From assembly GCA_035518815.1 (NCBI GenBank), contig DATIXG010000102.1, forward strand, positions 50,522 through 114,521: a stretch of 64,000 nt of DNA, written 5' to 3'. Each line of letters opens with the position of its first letter. Within the stretch, counting starts at the first letter, position 1. The position numbers and the translations under genes were made by a program. Below are positions 1-8,466 of this stretch, piece by piece. This stretch comes from AG25 sp035518815. GTDB lineage: Bacteria; Gemmatimonadota; Gemmatimonadetes; Gemmatimonadales; GWC2-71-9. The notes under the pieces are model-generated. The model was not told the origin of the DNA and made no database searches. It saw only the letters and a program-made list of their open reading frames with translations.

Positions 1-200
1 TCCGGTCCCTGGTGACTGACACCGTGGGTCGCCGCCCCGACGGCTACCTCTACGGGGTGATTGTGAACGCGCAGGTGATGGGGCGGGGGCTCATGCCCCG
101 GTACGGCGACAAGATCGCCGGCAGCGACCGCTGGGACCTCGTCAACTACATTCGCACGCTGCAGGCGCTCGAGCGGGGCAAGGCGGGAGGCCACCGGTGA
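1..200 (+). CDS. actE: ActE-like monoheme cytochrome c, C-terminal fragment
   Basis: The gene runs off the left edge of the window; the visible reading frame starts at base 3 and covers about the last 66 residues. It carries the pattern DGYLYG, GLMPRYGD and DRWDLVNYIRTLQ, which I recognise from the C-terminus of the ActE cytochrome c subunit of alternative complex III, where the GLMP methionine is the likely distal heme ligand. The CxxCH motif lies outside the window. Its stop overlaps the GTG start of actF, so the two are translationally coupled. The role is periplasmic electron transfer from the quinol-oxidising complex towards a terminal oxidase. Confidence 0.75.
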   Translation, partial: RSLVTDTVGRRPDGYLYGVIVNAQVMGRGLMPRYGDKIAGSDRWDLVNYIRTLQALERGKAGGHR

Positions 201-1420
201 TCGACACCGCCGTTGCCGGACGGGTGACGCGCGCCGAGCTCGCGCAGCGGGCCCGCCAGGCACCCACGGGCGCGCTGACGCGCTACGGGGCGCTCGCGGC
301 CGGTATCGGCGGCGTGGCGTTCTTGTGGGCGCTTGTGAGCGACACGGAGCGCGCCTGGCAGGCCTACCACACGAACTTTGTCTTCTGGGCCGTCCTGGGA
401 CAGGCGCTCGTGGTCTTCGCGGCGAGCCAGAAGCTCGCCAAGGGTCACTGGTCCGGCCTGATCATCCGCTTCGCCGAAGCGGCGGTCGCGTTCCAGTTCG
501 TCATCCTCGTGCTGTTCGTCGGCCTGTTTCTCGGTCGGGAGCACCTGTTCGGCTGGCTCAAGGACGCCCCGCGGCCGTATCTCGGCGTCTGGTTCACGAC
601 ACCGGTATTCTTCGCGCGCAACGGGCTGATCCTGGCGCTGCTGGCATGGCTGTCATGGCGGTTCGTACGTCGCGACATGGCCCCCGACATTGAGGAGCTC
701 GCCACGGGGCGTCCCGTGGATCCCGACGCTCAAGAGAAAGGCCTCATCAGCCGCGAGGCGGCGATTCTGGCGCTGGCGTTCGCGTTCGGCTATTCGCTCA
801 TCGGCTTCGACTTGGTCGTGTCACTCTACCATAAATGGATGAGCAACCTGTACGGCGCCTTCTATTTCATGGGCGGCTTCCTGGGGGCGCTGGGAACCCT
901 GGCGGTGCTCACCCTCTCGCTGCGCCGGGCCATGGGCTTGGAAGGCCTCGTATCTCCCAGACAGCTGCACGACCTCGGGAAGCTGATCTTCGGCTTCACA
1001 GTGTTCTGGGCCTACCTGATGTGGGCGCAGTTCCTGGTGATCTGGTACGGCAACCTGCCCGAGGAGACGTACTTCGTGTGGTACCGCCTGTGGGGTCCGT
1101 GGCGGCCGGTGGGTGTGACGGTGTTCATCCTCGTGTTCGTCGCGCCGTTCATTGGGCTCCTGGGAGTGAAACCGAAACGCCGTCCGGCCACGCTGCGCAC
1201 CTTCGCGCTTGTCAGCCTCACCGGGCTGTGGCTGGAGCGCTATCTGGAAGTCGTCCCTTCACTTAGCGCCGGTCGCGGTCCCGCCATTGGGGTCCCGGAG
1301 ATTGGGGTCACCCTGTTATACTTTGGCCTGTTCTTGCTTGCGTTCGCGTGGTTCGCCAAGCGCTATCCGCTGCTCTCGCCGCGCCTCGCCGCGGATACCT
1401 TGGAGCGCGAAGCGCACTGA
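197..1420 (+). CDS. actF: ActF-like membrane subunit of alternative complex III
   Basis: A 407-residue polytopic membrane protein with about ten hydrophobic segments, starting at a GTG that overlaps the stop of the actE-like gene. Order (after an ActE-type cytochrome), length and the conserved-looking DLVVSLYHKWMSNLYG and FWAYLMWAQFLVIWYGNLPEE segments match ActF, the second NrfD-like integral subunit of the quinol:cytochrome c/electron acceptor oxidoreductase. ActF is thought to contribute to the quinol site or to proton movement. A cupredoxin gene follows 80 bp later and may take the electrons. The similar ActC subunit is the main alternative, but the position after ActE favours ActF. Confidence 0.8.
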   Translation: MIDTAVAGRVTRAELAQRARQAPTGALTRYGALAAGIGGVAFLWALVSDTERAWQAYHTNFVFWAVLGQALVVFAASQKLAKGHWSGLIIRFAEAAVAFQFVILVLFVGLFLGREHLFGWLKDAPRPYLGVWFTTPVFFARNGLILALLAWLSWRFVRRDMAPDIEELATGRPVDPDAQEKGLISREAAILALAFAFGYSLIGFDLVVSLYHKWMSNLYGAFYFMGGFLGALGTLAVLTLSLRRAMGLEGLVSPRQLHDLGKLIFGFTVFWAYLMWAQFLVIWYGNLPEETYFVWYRLWGPWRPVGVTVFILVFVAPFIGLLGVKPKRRPATLRTFALVSLTGLWLERYLEVVPSLSAGRGPAIGVPEIGVTLLYFGLFLLAFAWFAKRYPLLSPRLAADTLEREAH

Positions 1421-1500
1421 CCAGGGCTCCTTCGGCGCCTCGCTGGGTATAACTCGCACAACAGTCCAGTCATGGTCCGCGCGCGGACTCAGGGGGTGCC

Positions 1501-1872
1501 ATGCGGTTGAAACTGTATTGGGTCGCACTTGTGCCGCTGCTGGCGGCGTGCAACATCCTGAATAACGAGACCGCTCCGAATGGGACGCGGACCATCACCC
1601 TCTATAACTACTTCTTCTACCCGGCGTCCGACACGCTCGACGCGCTCGAAGGCGATACGATCAGCGTCACGTTCGTGTGGAGCACCAATACGTTCAACCA
1701 CAGCGTCACCTGGGACAGCCCGCCGATCCCGCTTCGTGACTCCGACGTCCAGTCGATTGGCGAGATGGATGTATCGCTCGTTCCTGGAGAGTTTGACTAC
1801 CACTGCTCGGTGCACCAGGTGTCCGACAACATGGTCGGGAAGATTATCGTCAAGCCGCACGAGATGATGTAG
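1501..1872 (+). CDS. Cupredoxin-domain (plastocyanin-like) lipoprotein
   Basis: A 123-residue protein with a lipoprotein signal peptide ending in the lipobox LAAC (Cys about residue 17). The rest is a small beta-rich cupredoxin with the type 1 copper ligands in the usual order: His in FNHSVTW, then the Cys-x3-His of HCSVH, then Met in DNMVGKI near the C-terminus. It should be a membrane-anchored electron carrier. Its position 80 bp after actF suggests that it accepts electrons from alternative complex III, as cupredoxins and cytochromes do in related organisms. The link to ACIII is inferred from context only. Confidence 0.85.
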   Translation: MRLKLYWVALVPLLAACNILNNETAPNGTRTITLYNYFFYPASDTLDALEGDTISVTFVWSTNTFNHSVTWDSPPIPLRDSDVQSIGEMDVSLVPGEFDYHCSVHQVSDNMVGKIIVKPHEMM

Positions 1873-1894
1873 CGCCCTTCCGCACCCCTCGACG

Positions 1895-2782
1895 TTACCT
1901 CACCAGGTCCAGCAGCTTCGAGAGCGAGTCCGCCGTCAGCGGCCCGGCGATCTCCACGCGTAGCGTTCCGAGATAGCGGGCCAGGCGCTCGCTCGCTGGC
2001 GCACGCGCCATGGGCGCGAGCTCATCACGATTTGCGGGGACCTCGCGCTCGTACAGCCGGATCACCGCTCCTGCCCCAACCTCCTGCTCGATCACCACAC
2101 CGCCACCGTCCTCGCTAGAAATGCGAGTCATGCTCAGGATCGGCCGGTCAACGAGCGCGGCGGGCGCCCGTCCGAGCAGCGCGACGGCGGCCGCCGCGTC
2201 GAGTGTCGAGTTCGACGTCCGGTCTCGCTGCTCGAGGGAGGCGTCGGCCGCCGCCAGCGCGCGTGGGGGCGCCGCCCTGACTTTCGCGTCCACGGCACCG
2301 GCAACGGGCAGCTGGGGCGCCGCTGGAAGGACGGGTGCAGGTGATGCCTCGAGGGCGCGGGCCGGCGGTGCCGGCGGGGGAGCCGCATGACGGGGCGCTT
2401 GGGCAACGCGCGCAGGCTCGGCTGCGTCAGAGCGGGTACCGGCGATCTCGGTGGCATTGCCTCCAAGGCGACGGACGTCCCGTTGCTCCTGCAGGTACCA
2501 TCCGGTTGCGAACGCCGCCGCGATGCTCGCCGCCCAGGCCGCGGGGACCCTCCAACGGCGCCGTTTGTGGGGGCGGAGGCGCGCGTATTCGGGCATCTCG
2601 CGCTCTGGCGGCGCCACGCCGCCGAGCAGCGCGGCGGCGCGCGCGCGGAGCGCCCGCTCCGCGTCGAGGCCCGCCCGGCACTCGGCGCACTCGCGGAGGT
2701 GCGCCTCGAGCCGCGCTCGCTCCGCGGCCGGCAAGGCGCCGTCGAGATAGCTGTGCAGCAGTCCGTCATCCGCGTGCAGCAC
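1895..2782 (-). CDS. Zinc-finger (zf-HC2) anti-sigma factor
   Basis: I start this gene at GTG 2782, which overlaps the end of the sigma-factor gene by 17 bp and has a G-rich ribosome site upstream. The N-terminus carries the HxxxCxxC zinc-binding motif of anti-sigma factors (HLRECAEC). A hydrophobic segment (VPAAWAASIAAAFATGWYL) then spans the inner membrane, followed by an Ala/Pro-rich periplasmic linker and a C-terminal domain. The 295-residue protein should bind and silence the ECF sigma factor encoded just upstream and release it on an envelope signal. Any longer reading frame upstream lies inside the sigma-factor gene and has shadow composition. Confidence 0.8.
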   Translation of the reverse strand: MLHADDGLLHSYLDGALPAAERARLEAHLRECAECRAGLDAERALRARAAALLGGVAPPEREMPEYARLRPHKRRRWRVPAAWAASIAAAFATGWYLQEQRDVRRLGGNATEIAGTRSDAAEPARVAQAPRHAAPPPAPPARALEASPAPVLPAAPQLPVAGAVDAKVRAAPPRALAAADASLEQRDRTSNSTLDAAAAVALLGRAPAALVDRPILSMTRISSEDGGGVVIEQEVGAGAVIRLYEREVPANRDELAPMARAPASERLARYLGTLRVEIAGPLTADSLSKLLDLVR

Positions 2783-3269
2783 GCTGCCCCCCGCGTCCCG
2801 CGTCGTACGCTTCCACCAGACGATGCCGAGCCCGCGCGAGCGTCGTCCCCACGGCACCCCGCGCCAGGCCGGTGTGCGCGGCGATCTCGTCGTAGGAGAG
2901 CCCGGCGTCCCAGAGCAGGAGGACATCGCGGTCACGCGGCGCGAGCGCGTCGAGCGCGGCGCGCACGCCGGCCCGGTCGAGCTGCTCATGGACCGCGTCG
3001 TCCGGCGATGGAGCGCTCGGCTCCGGCGCGCTCTTGAGCAGCGTCAGGTGGTGCCGCTCGCGGGCGGCCCGCCGCGCTTCGTCACGAGCCATGTTCGCGG
3101 CGACCACGAACAGCCATCCTCGCGGGTTTTCCGGTTTGTGGACCACCGCTCGCGCAAACGCCTCCTGGGCCAGATCCTCCGCGCGATCGACGTCCCACAC
3201 CTTGCGGTACAGGAACCGCACGAGCGCGCGGTAGGTGCTGCGGTAGATCTCGGCGAGATCGTCAGGCAC
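2766..3269 (-). CDS. ECF-family RNA polymerase sigma factor
   Basis: 167 residues with sigma region 2 (FLYRKVWDVDRAEDLAQEAF, then RGWLFVVAANMARDEAR for -10 recognition) and region 4 (LAPRDRDVLLLWDAGLSYDE followed by a helix-turn-helix ending TTLARARHRL for -35 recognition). Starts at GTG 3269 with an AAGGCGGA ribosome site. It sits 18 bp after the VIT/VWA gene and overlaps its anti-sigma factor, so all three are probably co-transcribed. Such sigma factors usually control envelope or stress genes; the regulon cannot be read from the window. Confidence 0.9.
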   Translation of the reverse strand: MPDDLAEIYRSTYRALVRFLYRKVWDVDRAEDLAQEAFARAVVHKPENPRGWLFVVAANMARDEARRAARERHHLTLLKSAPEPSAPSPDDAVHEQLDRAGVRAALDALAPRDRDVLLLWDAGLSYDEIAAHTGLARGAVGTTLARARHRLVEAYDAGRGGQRAARG

Positions 3270-3287
3270 AGACGTTCCGCCTTCGCA

Positions 3288-5444
3288 TCACGTCCGAAAC
3301 TCCCGCACGACCGCCGCCAATTCGCCCTCCCGCCAGCTCGATATTCCTGCCGCGCCAATCTTGATGCTGATGCGGCGTCCGCCAATCAGTACGATCGGCT
3401 GGAGAACCGCCGCCTTCCGGACCTCGGGCAGTGCAGCGAGGAGATCGAAATAGGCTGGGGTGAAGGCCTCGATGCCCACGATCCGCTGGGAGTCGCCGTG
3501 CGCGAGGTCGGTCCAGGCGCTGTCGCGCCACACAAACGCCCGGCCACCCACCTGGCGCACCTGCCGCGCGCCCATCTGGGCCCGCGCGACCTCGTCCAGA
3601 GCGCCGGCGTCGGCCGCGACCGAGGCGCTCGCCGCTTTCGCGTCCCGCCGAGCCTGCTCGACCGCGCCACCACCGAACTGCCGCGCGGGTACGGGCTGGG
3701 CCTCCGGGGTGCGGACCGCGACGGCACCCGGCTCCTGCACGAGATACGCGGTGTACTCGGTGAGGATGCCGTACCGCAACGCCAGCTCCTTGAGGGCGTT
3801 CATGACTTCCGGCGTCGCGCCGTGGAGGCGGATTTCCCGCCCCAAGGCGCCCGCCTTCCGCGCGGCCCACAGGTGCGCAATGTATTCGTTTGCGCCCGAG
3901 CCGCCTGTTGGAGCGCTCGTCGTGAAGCGCACCGTCCGCCCGCTCCGGCGACCCGTCACCGTCAGCTCCAGCCCACGGCTTCCACCCGCGCCGTCCCTGC
4001 CGAAGGTCCGATACCGCCCAAAAACGATCAGCTCGTCGCCGGCGAACAGGTCCGGCAGGCTGCCGGGCTGCACGTCGTACAGCTCCGCGCCGTCGCCCGC
4101 GATCACCACGTCGGTCATGACGGGGCTCGCAATCCGCGCTGCAAGCGTCCCGACTGCGGCTTCGATGTTGCCACCGGGGGGCACGTACTCGCTGCAGCCA
4201 CGCGCCCGCTCGGCGAGCCGGTCGAGCAAATACGTGTTGACGTCGTACCCGATGCCGAAAGAGAAGACCCGAAAGGGCCCGCGTCCCTGGTCAGCGCTGT
4301 CGGCCAGACGCTCGGGATCGCTTTCGCCGACGGTCGGCAGCCCGTCCGTCAGAAAGACGACGATGCCGAGCGCGCCCTCCGCGGGCGGAGCTGCGAAGGC
4401 TTCGTGCAGCGCGCCCGCGATGTTGGTGCTGCCCCCGGCGCTGAGCGACTGGATCCATGCGTCCGCCGCGGCGAGGTTCGACGCGCTCGCGTCCGTCCAG
4501 CCGGGCGTCGCGCGACGCACATCGCCCGAGAAGGCGATCAGACGAAACCGGTCTCCCGGCCGCAGGGTGGACACGAGCTGGCGCAAGGCGGCTTTCCCCT
4601 GCTCGAGCTTGTCGCCCGCCATCGACCCCGACACGTCGAGAACGGCCACCAGATCGCGGGCGAGGCGCGGCGCGTCGGCCTCCGCGCCCGGTGCGAGCAC
4701 GAGCATGAAGTGGCCGTCGTCGCCGACGGGCTGATAAGTCAGAGCGGAGAGGCCTACCAGCCCGCGCGTCAGGGGGAGTAGCAGCTCGAGGTCGCCGCTC
4801 CAGCTCGAATCGGGGACCGTGATTCCCAGGCGCTCGCCCGTCCGGGTCGTCGTGACGCGGTGGGTAGGCGAGTACGGGTCGCCGAAGCGGCTCGCGCTGT
4901 CGACATCGATGTGGAAGCTGCGGGCCGCTGCGATCGGGCCTGCCGCGAATCGAAAGCGCCACGCATCGCCGGCACGATCGAGGAGCTGGGTGTAGCGCAG
5001 CGTGATTTTGCGGGTCTCGCCCGGGTTGATGGGGAACACGCGGGCGCGAAGCACCCCATGACCCGCGAGCTCGATCAACGCGGGGTCGCGCTTCGCGCGA
5101 ACGATGGACTCGTAGATCGAACGCGCCTGCCCGGCATCCATCATCTCCCCCTTGAGCTCCTGATCCCCCTGCCAGAGCGAGAAGTCGCTGAACGCGGCCT
5201 CCCCCGGCAACGGATACAGGTACGAGGCCTGGTCCATCACCGGCCCCGCGTTCCGAAACCATTCTTCCACGGTGACGGCAGCCGCTCGACCGCTGACGAC
5301 CACGTGCACGGCGCTGCGGAGCTTCTCGATCCGGCCGCCCGGCAGCGGCCGAACCGGCTCGATCCACCCCTGGCTCGCGCACACGGCGGGCAGGGCTACC
5401 AGGGCCACCCCCGCGGCCTTCGCGATGCGACTCACGGCGAACAT
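3288..5444 (-). CDS. VIT and von Willebrand type A domain protein
   Basis: 718 residues starting at ATG 5444, where a GGGAG ribosome site and a signal peptide (MFAVSRIAKAAG to VCASQ) fit; upstream in-frame codons do not give a better start. An N-terminal VIT domain (about residues 25-160, including YLYPLPGEAAF and ARVFPINPGETR) is followed by a VWA domain with an intact metal-ion-dependent adhesion site, DVSGSMAGDK, and the later TDGLPT segment. The C-terminal region is Ala-rich. It should be exported and bind protein ligands. Its place as first gene of an operon with an ECF sigma/anti-sigma pair is unusual and suggests that it takes part in signalling. Confidence 0.85.
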   Translation of the reverse strand: MFAVSRIAKAAGVALVALPAVCASQGWIEPVRPLPGGRIEKLRSAVHVVVSGRAAAVTVEEWFRNAGPVMDQASYLYPLPGEAAFSDFSLWQGDQELKGEMMDAGQARSIYESIVRAKRDPALIELAGHGVLRARVFPINPGETRKITLRYTQLLDRAGDAWRFRFAAGPIAAARSFHIDVDSASRFGDPYSPTHRVTTTRTGERLGITVPDSSWSGDLELLLPLTRGLVGLSALTYQPVGDDGHFMLVLAPGAEADAPRLARDLVAVLDVSGSMAGDKLEQGKAALRQLVSTLRPGDRFRLIAFSGDVRRATPGWTDASASNLAAADAWIQSLSAGGSTNIAGALHEAFAAPPAEGALGIVVFLTDGLPTVGESDPERLADSADQGRGPFRVFSFGIGYDVNTYLLDRLAERARGCSEYVPPGGNIEAAVGTLAARIASPVMTDVVIAGDGAELYDVQPGSLPDLFAGDELIVFGRYRTFGRDGAGGSRGLELTVTGRRSGRTVRFTTSAPTGGSGANEYIAHLWAARKAGALGREIRLHGATPEVMNALKELALRYGILTEYTAYLVQEPGAVAVRTPEAQPVPARQFGGGAVEQARRDAKAASASVAADAGALDEVARAQMGARQVRQVGGRAFVWRDSAWTDLAHGDSQRIVGIEAFTPAYFDLLAALPEVRKAAVLQPIVLIGGRRISIKIGAAGISSWREGELAAVVREFRT

Positions 5445-5540
5445 GACAGACGCTCCCGTCCGAGATGCAACGAGAGACGCTCGGGGGCGGGAATCGCACA
5501 CAGGGTTGCGAAGACGTGGCGGAGCCTTTCATCTTGGCAC

Positions 5541-5870
5541 GTGCCCCGCTACACCTACCGCCGCCTGTCCACTCTTCCCGCCACCGATGACGGCGCGCGG
5601 CGCTCGGTGGACATCGGCGTTCCCGACGCCCTCCCCGGGGTGTCACTCCGCCGCACCGTGATGCAGCCGGGCACGGAAGTACCGGTGGCGCCCGAACCAC
5701 GGGGCCGGCTGTTCGTGACGCTGTCGGGGCGCGGCGTCATGCTGTTGGACGGGGATCGGATCGAGGTGTCCGCCAACGAGGTCGTGTACGTGCCGGGTGG
5801 CTGTCCCTGCGGCCTCCAAACCCTGGGCGGTACGCCGTGGACGTACCTGCTCGCGGAGCCGCCGTCGTAG
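5541..5870 (+). CDS. Small cupin-domain protein
   Basis: 109 residues from GTG 5541, divergent from the VIT/VWA gene across 96 bp. The second half has the beta-barrel signature of a single cupin_2 domain: PGTEVPVAPEPRG, LSGRGVMLLDGD, and VSANEVVYVPGG (the usual 'place for a dose-limiting Gly-Pro turn' region). The classical metal-binding histidines of motif 1 (HxH) are missing, with PVAP in their place, so metal binding is doubtful and a sensing or structural role is as likely as catalysis. No specific function can be assigned. Confidence 0.65.
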   Translation: MPRYTYRRLSTLPATDDGARRSVDIGVPDALPGVSLRRTVMQPGTEVPVAPEPRGRLFVTLSGRGVMLLDGDRIEVSANEVVYVPGGCPCGLQTLGGTPWTYLLAEPPS

Positions 5871-5931
5871 CCCGGCGGTCGCAGCACGCAGGGGGTTGGT
5901 GGCGGCGCAGTGGCGGGTTACGTTTTGCTCC

Positions 5932-7023
5932 GTGCCTACCCGCCTGTTGTCTTCGAGCCTGATCGTCGTCGCTGCCCTCGTGGGGCCTCATGCGCGCGCC
6001 GGCCACTCCCACGAACCCCCCGCGGCGCATGATGCCCGCGCCGTCGTGTCGCCGACGGGCGAGATCTATATCGAGCTGGCGCCGACGGACCTGCCTGCGC
6101 ACGCGGAGCACCACCAGATCGCGCAGCCGCCGGTGGCGATTCTCCAGATGCCCGCAACCGGGGCGCTCTACGGGTTCCGAACCGAAATGGTGGACGATGC
6201 CGGTCACCTGCTGCCGTCCGAGCTGGTCCACCACTTCAACCTCATCGATCCCGACCACCGCGAGCTGTTCCTCCCGATCTCTCGCCGGATGATCGCGGCG
6301 GGGAAGGAGACCGGGAGCAAGCAGATTCCGCGCTGGCTGTTCGGCTTCCCGGTCGTGCGGGGAGAGCGGATACTGGCCAGCGTGATGCTCGCGAACCCAA
6401 CGGACTCGAGCTATCACAACGCCCGGGTGCGCCTGGTACTGCTCTACACACCCGCCCGCCGGCTCTGGCCGCTGTTTCGCGCAGAGCCATTCCAGATGGA
6501 TGTCGCGTTCCCGGTGGGCGACAAGTCGTTCGACCTGCCGCCCGGGAAGTCATCGCGCTCCTACGAAGGGAGCCCGGCCGTGCCTGGCGCCATCGTGGCG
6601 ATCGGCGGCCACGTGCACGAGCATGCGACGCGACTCGAGTTCGTCGACGCCACGAGTGGGACCGTCATCTATCAGGGCGCCCCGATGATCGACTCGGCCG
6701 GAACGGTGATTGGCATGCCCGTAACCCGGCTGTACGGCCTGGGCCACCTGGGCACGCACATCGATCCGGCGCACCGCTACCGGGTCACCGTGTACTACGA
6801 CAACCCGACAGGCCGCACGATTCCCGATGGAGGCATGGGGGTGGTCGGCGGGCTGTTCGTTCCCGACGGCGGCGTTGTATGGCCCGCCACGAATCCCGCG
6901 GACTCCCTGTATCAGCAGGACTTCCGCCACGCCATGCGGCTGGTCGGCGGCCATGAGATGATGATGGGGGGCCATGAGATGGCGCCTATGGGGGCTCACG
7001 GGGCCGCGCATCACTCGCACTAG
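5932..7023 (+). CDS. Exported His/Met-rich protein with a copper type II monooxygenase-like pattern
   Basis: 363 residues starting at GTG 5932, which puts a clean signal peptide (LLSSSLIVVAALVGPHARA) at the N-terminus. Seen directly: a His pair in ELVHHFNLIDPDH, the H-x-H of GGHVHEHATRLEF, a Met in GGMGVVGGLFVP, and a His/Met-rich tail (HEMMMGGHEM, then AHHSH). The spacing and order of HH, HxH and Met resemble the CuH and CuM ligands of PHM-type copper monooxygenases and the plant SURNod19 proteins. The third CuH histidine is not evident (ASVMLANP stands where a HYNNP-type motif is expected). I infer a copper-binding periplasmic protein; catalysis is unproven. Confidence 0.5.
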   Translation: MPTRLLSSSLIVVAALVGPHARAGHSHEPPAAHDARAVVSPTGEIYIELAPTDLPAHAEHHQIAQPPVAILQMPATGALYGFRTEMVDDAGHLLPSELVHHFNLIDPDHRELFLPISRRMIAAGKETGSKQIPRWLFGFPVVRGERILASVMLANPTDSSYHNARVRLVLLYTPARRLWPLFRAEPFQMDVAFPVGDKSFDLPPGKSSRSYEGSPAVPGAIVAIGGHVHEHATRLEFVDATSGTVIYQGAPMIDSAGTVIGMPVTRLYGLGHLGTHIDPAHRYRVTVYYDNPTGRTIPDGGMGVVGGLFVPDGGVVWPATNPADSLYQQDFRHAMRLVGGHEMMMGGHEMAPMGAHGAAHHSH

Positions 7024-7732
7024 GACGACCAGCAAGACCCCGTCAGCGCGTGCACCGAGCGTCGCGCTCTTCGATTTCGGTGGGACACTCGACGCGGACG
7101 GCGTGCACTGGGCGCCGCGTTTCTACGAAGCCTATCGCGCGGCGGGGGGCGCGACGGACCGCCCGCGATTCGAGCAGATCTTCAAGGCCGCTGACCAGGC
7201 CCTGGCCACCCTTCCGGGCATTCGTTCCCTCGGGTTTCGCGATCTCGTCGAAGCGGAGGCGCGCCTGCTGCGCGACCTCCTGCCACCGGACGAGGCCTGG
7301 GAGCCCGCCCGGGTCGCGGCGCAGTTCCACGCCGACGCGCTGGCGGTCGTCGCGCGCAACCGGCCCCTCCTCGAGCGCCTCGCGGTGCGCTACCGCCTCG
7401 GGGTCGTGTCGAACTTCACCGGAAACCTGGAGCCGTGTCTGGTCGAGCTGGATCTGCGGCGCTATTTCGTCGTGGCGATCGATTCCGCGGTGATCGGTGT
7501 TTCGAAGCCCGATCCGCGGATCTTCACGGCCGCGCTCGCCCGCCTCCATACCTCCCCACAGCACGCCTGGATGATCGGAGACAACTTCGACGCCGACATC
7601 CGCCCCGCGACCGACCTGGGTTTGCGAACTTGCTGGCTGACGCCCGCGGATCGCCAGGCGCCGCCGGGCGTCCCGCTTAGCGCGCGGATCGCGTGTCTGC
7701 TGGACGTCGAGGCCGTACTTGGGAGGGGGTAA
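6974..7732 (+). CDS. HAD-superfamily hydrolase
   Basis: 252 residues. The Rossmann-like HAD core starts at VALFDFGGTLD; motif II is VVSNFTGN, motif III SKPDPRIF and motif IV IGDNFDADI, in the usual order. The first motif reads DxGGTL, so the nucleophile Asp is present but the +2 acid/base Asp is replaced by Gly. This departs from classical HAD phosphatases. No ATG, GTG or TTG lies between 6974 and the domain, so the gene either starts at 6974, overlapping the previous gene by 50 bp, or uses an unusual codon. It ends 4 bp before the nucleotidyltransferase and is probably the first gene of the lipid head-group operon. Confidence 0.75.
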   Translation: MRWRLWGLTGPRITRTRTTSKTPSARAPSVALFDFGGTLDADGVHWAPRFYEAYRAAGGATDRPRFEQIFKAADQALATLPGIRSLGFRDLVEAEARLLRDLLPPDEAWEPARVAAQFHADALAVVARNRPLLERLAVRYRLGVVSNFTGNLEPCLVELDLRRYFVVAIDSAVIGVSKPDPRIFTAALARLHTSPQHAWMIGDNFDADIRPATDLGLRTCWLTPADRQAPPGVPLSARIACLLDVEAVLGRG

Positions 7733-7736
7733 GATC

Positions 7737-8450
7737 ATGCACGGTCTGATCCTCGCCGGAGGTGAGGGCTCGAGACTGGCAGCGGAGCTGGGGGTCCCCA
7801 AGCCCCTGGTGCGCGTGGGCGGCGAGACGCTCGCCGTTCGATTGCTCCGTACCCTCGCCGACCTGGGCTGCGAGACCCTGACGTTCATGGCGCGCGCTGA
7901 TCGGCGGGCGGTGGTAGATGCGCTCGCGGGACTCCAGTTCGGCCCACCCCTCACCGTTCAGACCTGCCTCACGCGCTCCTCCTTGCACACGTTGGTCGAG
8001 GGGCTGCGGATCGTTCCGGCAGGGCCGGTGTTCTGCTCCATGGTCGACAGTGTGATGCCGGCGGCCGATTGGAGGCTCGTGTATGAAGCGTCCGGACGGG
8101 CGCTGGACGCGGGGGCCGACGCGTTGCTCGCTGTGACGCCTTTTGTTGACGACGAGTCTCCCGTCTACGTAATGGTCGACGACAACGAGATTGTCACGGC
8201 CGTCAGCGATCAACCTGTTGTTCCGCCACGAGTTACGGGGGGGGTGTACGCTTTCGGTCCAGCCGCGCGGCGCGGGGCTGGGCAGGCGGTGGAGGAGCGG
8301 GTGGAGCGGATGCGTGGGTTTCTCAAGTGGCTGGTCGCGCGCGGCCAACGCGTGGCCACCGTGACCGTTTCGCGCATCATCGACATAGACCATGAGTCCG
8401 ATTTGCGCCTCGCCAATGCGTGGTTAGGTTCGGCCGAAGCGCGGGGCTAA
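7737..8450 (+). CDS. Sugar/alcohol-phosphate nucleotidyltransferase (MobA/GlmU-like fold)
   Basis: 237 residues from ATG 7737, which follows a strong purine-rich ribosome site (GGGAGGGGG). The N-terminal signature LILAGGEGSRLAAELGVPKPL is the NTP-binding loop of nucleotidyltransferases, and PVFCSMVDSVM contains the metal-binding Asp position. No C-terminal hexapeptide domain is present, so it is a stand-alone enzyme, similar in size to cytidylyltransferases that activate phospho-alcohols such as inositol-1-phosphate or phosphocholine. Two CDP-alcohol phosphotransferases downstream suggest that it makes the CDP-linked head group for them. The substrate is not determinable from sequence. Confidence 0.75.
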   Translation: MHGLILAGGEGSRLAAELGVPKPLVRVGGETLAVRLLRTLADLGCETLTFMARADRRAVVDALAGLQFGPPLTVQTCLTRSSLHTLVEGLRIVPAGPVFCSMVDSVMPAADWRLVYEASGRALDAGADALLAVTPFVDDESPVYVMVDDNEIVTAVSDQPVVPPRVTGGVYAFGPAARRGAGQAVEERVERMRGFLKWLVARGQRVATVTVSRIIDIDHESDLRLANAWLGSAEARG

Positions 8451-8466
8451 ACAGACATGGGAGCGT

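Noticed and set aside
2823..4781. Long plus-strand open frame opposite the VIT/VWA and sigma genes
   Set aside because: Arg/Gly/Pro-rich shadow composition without domains, lying wholly opposite genes with clear domains.
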